Of a stretch of 64,000 nt of DNA, positions 60,717-64,000 are shown piece after piece. Positions within the stretch are counted from its first letter, which is position 1. Every line of letters starts with the position of its first letter. Below the pieces are notes generated by a model. It did not search any database. It saw only the letters and a list, made by a program, of their open reading frames with translations, and was not told the DNA's origin. The position numbers and the translations under genes were made by a program. The DNA lies in contig CM082579.2 in NCBI GenBank assembly GCA_040954595.2, forward strand, positions 8,618,001-8,682,000, in the 5' to 3' direction. This DNA is from Balanoglossus misakiensis. Its lineage: Eukaryota > Hemichordata.

Positions 60717-62162
60717 TTGGTCAGACACCGTTCTTCTCTGGTGGTTTTTATAGTGGCACTCTGACAGTCATATTGAATTGTAGAATTAGAAGCCATGGAC
60801 AACTCTGAGATGGGATTTGATTACATGTATTTAAATTTTGCAGTCATTTCTGAGAAGTTTTTTTGTCTTGTAGATCAGTAAAGCGCATCATCTTTCATAG
60901 ACCATTGATTGTGTCATTGTGGTTTTGTTACTGTGGATACCAAATAATATGATTAAAACAACGTACAGCTCTTTACTTGCTCAAATTTTACACTTTTGTC
61001 GAAGAACGATGCAAAGATTAACATGTATCACACATCGGTTAGGGCGTGTTCTGTAAAGTTGAGCTTAGTTTAGGTCTCTTTCCGGTGATTAAACCGATCG
61101 ATACTGAAATCAAATATACCGCCATGTCGATCACTCAACTGGAACATTCCATTTTTGTTTGACCATGGTTTAACACGCCGGACACGTTATGTCAACTTAG
61201 AGGCAATGAATTCGCAGGCGTGGTCGCTTTTATTAGGTAATTTGGAAGATGAAAATTATATATCGTTGATATTCTGGCATTGCGGTAATTTAGGGGGGGG
61301 GGGGGGTGAAATAGCATTTTCTGTGCGTTGGTCCGTGAATGCAAAGTGCAGTGTGGGGGCGCTCCAACTCAGGTCGTCGAGTTTTATCGGGCAGACGAGT
61401 ACAAATCCTGCATTGGTGAATTGTTGCATAGTTTACGTGGAACAATCACGGCATTTTAAAGAATATTAAAAGATTTAAAACAAAGTAAGGACGAACAGCT
61501 CGCAGCCGACAGAAAAGTTTCATGAAAGTGACACAAGTCGACCCAAAGTTGTGAAACAATGTAGCAAAATTATCATAATTTATGCAAATATTGAGTTCAA
61601 CTCTTCACAGTAGTAAAGGTTTCCCGTAAGCCTAAGAACGTCTCTAATTTTCTCGGGACAATACTTTTGGTTGCAGCTTTTCACACATTTGAACCACAGT
61701 CCTGTGGTGGATTTTATCCTGAGTATCGTCGACTTAAATTTAAGTGACGGCGAGATCTTCTTATCGGATCCGGGGAATCCTCCTTTCGGTTCGGCTCACG
61801 CAGCAAGTAACCATATCGAGTCATCGGTTTTTAGTTGGAATGGTCAACTAATCGTGCTCACTCATAGGGGAAATACCCATCGTTTTTGTGTACCTTCTGA
61901 GCTGTTTTGGACTGAATTCGGTCGGAACTTCCCCAATGGACATTGTGGTTAAGTGAACCTACTTAATATTGTGGATATTGACGGATATTTTGCGAAAGTT
62001 CGGCGTGGTTTTGGTGACAACTGGATGGACTGTGAATTGAAGATGTAAAAAGACCCGTTTGAACCCTTCGTGTGGGGTTCAATAAATCGCGGACTTCTGT
62101 ACCGAATTATTGATATTCCTCTACTTTCCTGGACTGGATTCCCAGCAAGGACGCCTTACAGT

Positions 62163-62182
62163 ATGTCTTCGTCTACAAAAAA
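62163..62182 (+). CDS. Possible first coding exon of a gene running off the right edge
   Basis: ATG followed by SSST and Lys codons, ending AA|gtaagt, a good donor. AATAAA-like and stop-containing sequence upstream would be 5' UTR. No downstream exon was found before the window ends, and the peptide is too short to identify. A ttacag directly before the ATG means it could also be an internal exon. Confidence 0.2.
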
Positions 62183-64000
62183 GTAAGTATCGGGGGAGGG
62201 GGATTGATTGCTGCCAGATGCGACCCGAAAATAATCACGAATGCACGTTGAGTGCAAATTATTGGGCGCCATGTCTGTGTGGTTGAGGCATGACTGGAAG
62301 TCAGCCTAGCGACAGTTGTCACCTTTGAATTAATTCCTGTGACTACATTAGAAGCTCATGTCATAGTTTACGATTAACCAAGCTTTAACTAAGGTTACTG
62401 GCAGGATTCTGGAGACAAACCCATGCCTGAAATCTGGGTCTGAGGTCTGTAAGAAGATATGTTCAGAAATCCGACATCGTCATGCCAGAAAATTCCCCAT
62501 GCCATTGTTTACGTACACGATCGAGACCCCTCGCCCGCCGTAATGGCCAGCAGAGATAAATAAACGGCTCATTCGTTGGAAGGTTTTCTTCCACTCGTTA
62601 TCGTATTGAATTCAAACAGTATTTCTCCCGAACGGAATAGAAATAGCGAACTTTCGACAGCAGCCACAATGGCGTCAGCTACGAAAGGTCGCCATATTGA
62701 TGATACTTGATAGACTGACATACCCAGTGCTCATTCATTTCTCCTTGTGTCAGCAGAAAACGCTCCGAATGCGGTTTAAATCGCTCTTCAATTGGCCCAT
62801 CAGCAATTCCCGAAAATATAGTTGTGTTTTCAACCGGGGAAATGTATTCAGCCACATTTACTTGTCTTTGGTTTGGGATTTTTTGGGGGACTGGCTTCAT
62901 TATCTAAGCTCTCACGTATTCTCGCAATACAAAGGTCAGATGGGTATAGATTGTTTCGTCAAAAAGTGTTGACATGCTTGCAGCCAGTGCAGTACCGCAC
63001 TTGAATCCGCAACCCTGGCAAGCATTTGGTACCTGATAGTTGTTTTTTTGGGGGGAAATGTGGATGTTCTCCCTGCACCTGTTCGGTGTCAGCGTTAAAA
63101 CAGGCAGCTGTGACAACTACTTGAAAACTGCACAGAAAGTTATGAAACGGATTACTGTAAAGTGTAATGTACATTTCAGTCTGACATAATTCCATTTCAA
63201 ATGAGGGCAAGAAGGAAATGGTGAAAATGTGCAACAGTCCAGAGAATGACCCAGTCTGCATTTGTGAATATGTGAACAAGGAAGTTGGTGTGTGACTGAT
63301 TGACGTTACAATTTTTTTTGAGGGGGGGGGGGATAACTCTAACTGAAGGCAATTTAAATGAAACATACATACACACATAATATTCATACAGTATATAGTA
63401 TACACCAAAGATGGGGTTTGATTGTATGATGTAAAAAACAACAACAATGGTTGGAGTTCATCTGGAGGGCCAGGGATATTACTAAGTTACATAAATGTAT
63501 GTTTTTACCAGCTGTATCTAATAGCAGATGGATTAATTAACTTCATAAATATTTCAATGGAAAACAGAGGCTAAATTGCACCACATTCACCATTCAATGT
63601 TAACGAGAACTAATGCGAGAACCAGGGATTGAAAATTGCCCCTTTAATTGACCGTTATCACACAATTGTCAAATTAAACTCAATGAAGAAGAGAGAACCC
63701 AGAGGAAATATTAATTTATTGATTACATTGTATATTATATACAGTGTAGTTTCTCAATTAACATCAACTGCCTCAGTTGATAAAAGATCACTGCATGGTA
63801 CTTTGGCACAAGTATATAGTGTCCAATTTGGTAGTTATAGTTGGGGAAGCAGAAACAAATGATAGCCCATTATCCAGAGTTATTAACAGTAGAGATTTCT
63901 CTCTGTATTTATGATGTGCACATTTGAAGTTCCTCGGAAATTAAATGAAATAGAGTCTGTGGTACTTGTTGCTTTTGGCACAGTTGCACTTACATTGGCA

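Larger units (their letters stand above)
58701..64000. other. GLYR1 3' UTR, then 3.8 kb without a confident gene
   Basis: AATAAA at 60133-60138 is a possible end of the GLYR1 transcript, implying a 3' UTR of about 1.4 kb. A third palindromic MITE lies at 60563-60716. G-runs occur near 61292 and 63322. A tiny candidate first exon is at 62163-62182. Short open frames from 61671 to 63862 have no recognised product. Confidence 0.5.

Noticed and set aside
1-64000. tRNA, rRNA, CRISPR or viral genes
   Set aside because: No cloverleaf, rRNA-like block, spaced repeat array or viral protein was recognised on reading. A covariance-model scan could still find small RNAs.

Overview
The window is animal nuclear DNA: spliced genes with GT-AG introns, many MITE-like inverted repeats, no operons. 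The gene set (an FGF of the 9/16/20 type, centrin, NSDHL, COMMD6, GLYR1, kringle-bearing membrane protein) and compact introns suggest an invertebrate deuterostome, such as a cephalochordate or hemichordate. The sequence alone does not let me choose between them. All exon models were built by hand from splice sites, reading phase and protein similarity.

Layout, left to right. 41-516: the last two exons of an unrecognised gene (+). 2278-4582 and 7221-11269: two tandem paralogues (+) encoding armadillo-like helical repeat proteins. 13985-18944: a seven-exon gene (+) for a single-pass membrane protein with signal peptide, two predicted five-bladed beta-propellers and a kringle between them; this is the most novel protein here. 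20111-29397: a three-exon FGF9/16/20-type ligand gene (-) with an intron of about 8.2 kb filled with repeats. 32497-34800: six-exon COMMD6 (-). 37784-46448: five-exon centrin (-), in which only the start codon lies in coding exon 1. 46814-49565: eight-exon NSDHL sterol dehydrogenase (+), head to head with centrin. 52079-58700: fourteen-exon GLYR1/NP60 (+), a PWWP plus beta-hydroxyacid-dehydrogenase-like protein. 58701-64000: no confident gene, possibly a small first exon near 62163.

Functional links are modest. The two ARM genes are a local duplication. Centrin and NSDHL share a bidirectional promoter of about 365 bp, an arrangement also known for human CETN2-NSDHL at Xq28. Human FGF16 is also on X, and human FGF9 and COMMD6 are both on chromosome 13, so the block may preserve an old chordate or deuterostome linkage.

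Non-genic highlights: three copies of a palindromic MITE family with apparent 9-bp target duplications, a TTAA-flanked long inverted repeat, a pogo/Tigger-like MITE, a 432-bp element with perfect 14-bp inverted ends and a TATA box, and a tandem exon-plus-intron duplication inside the kringle gene.
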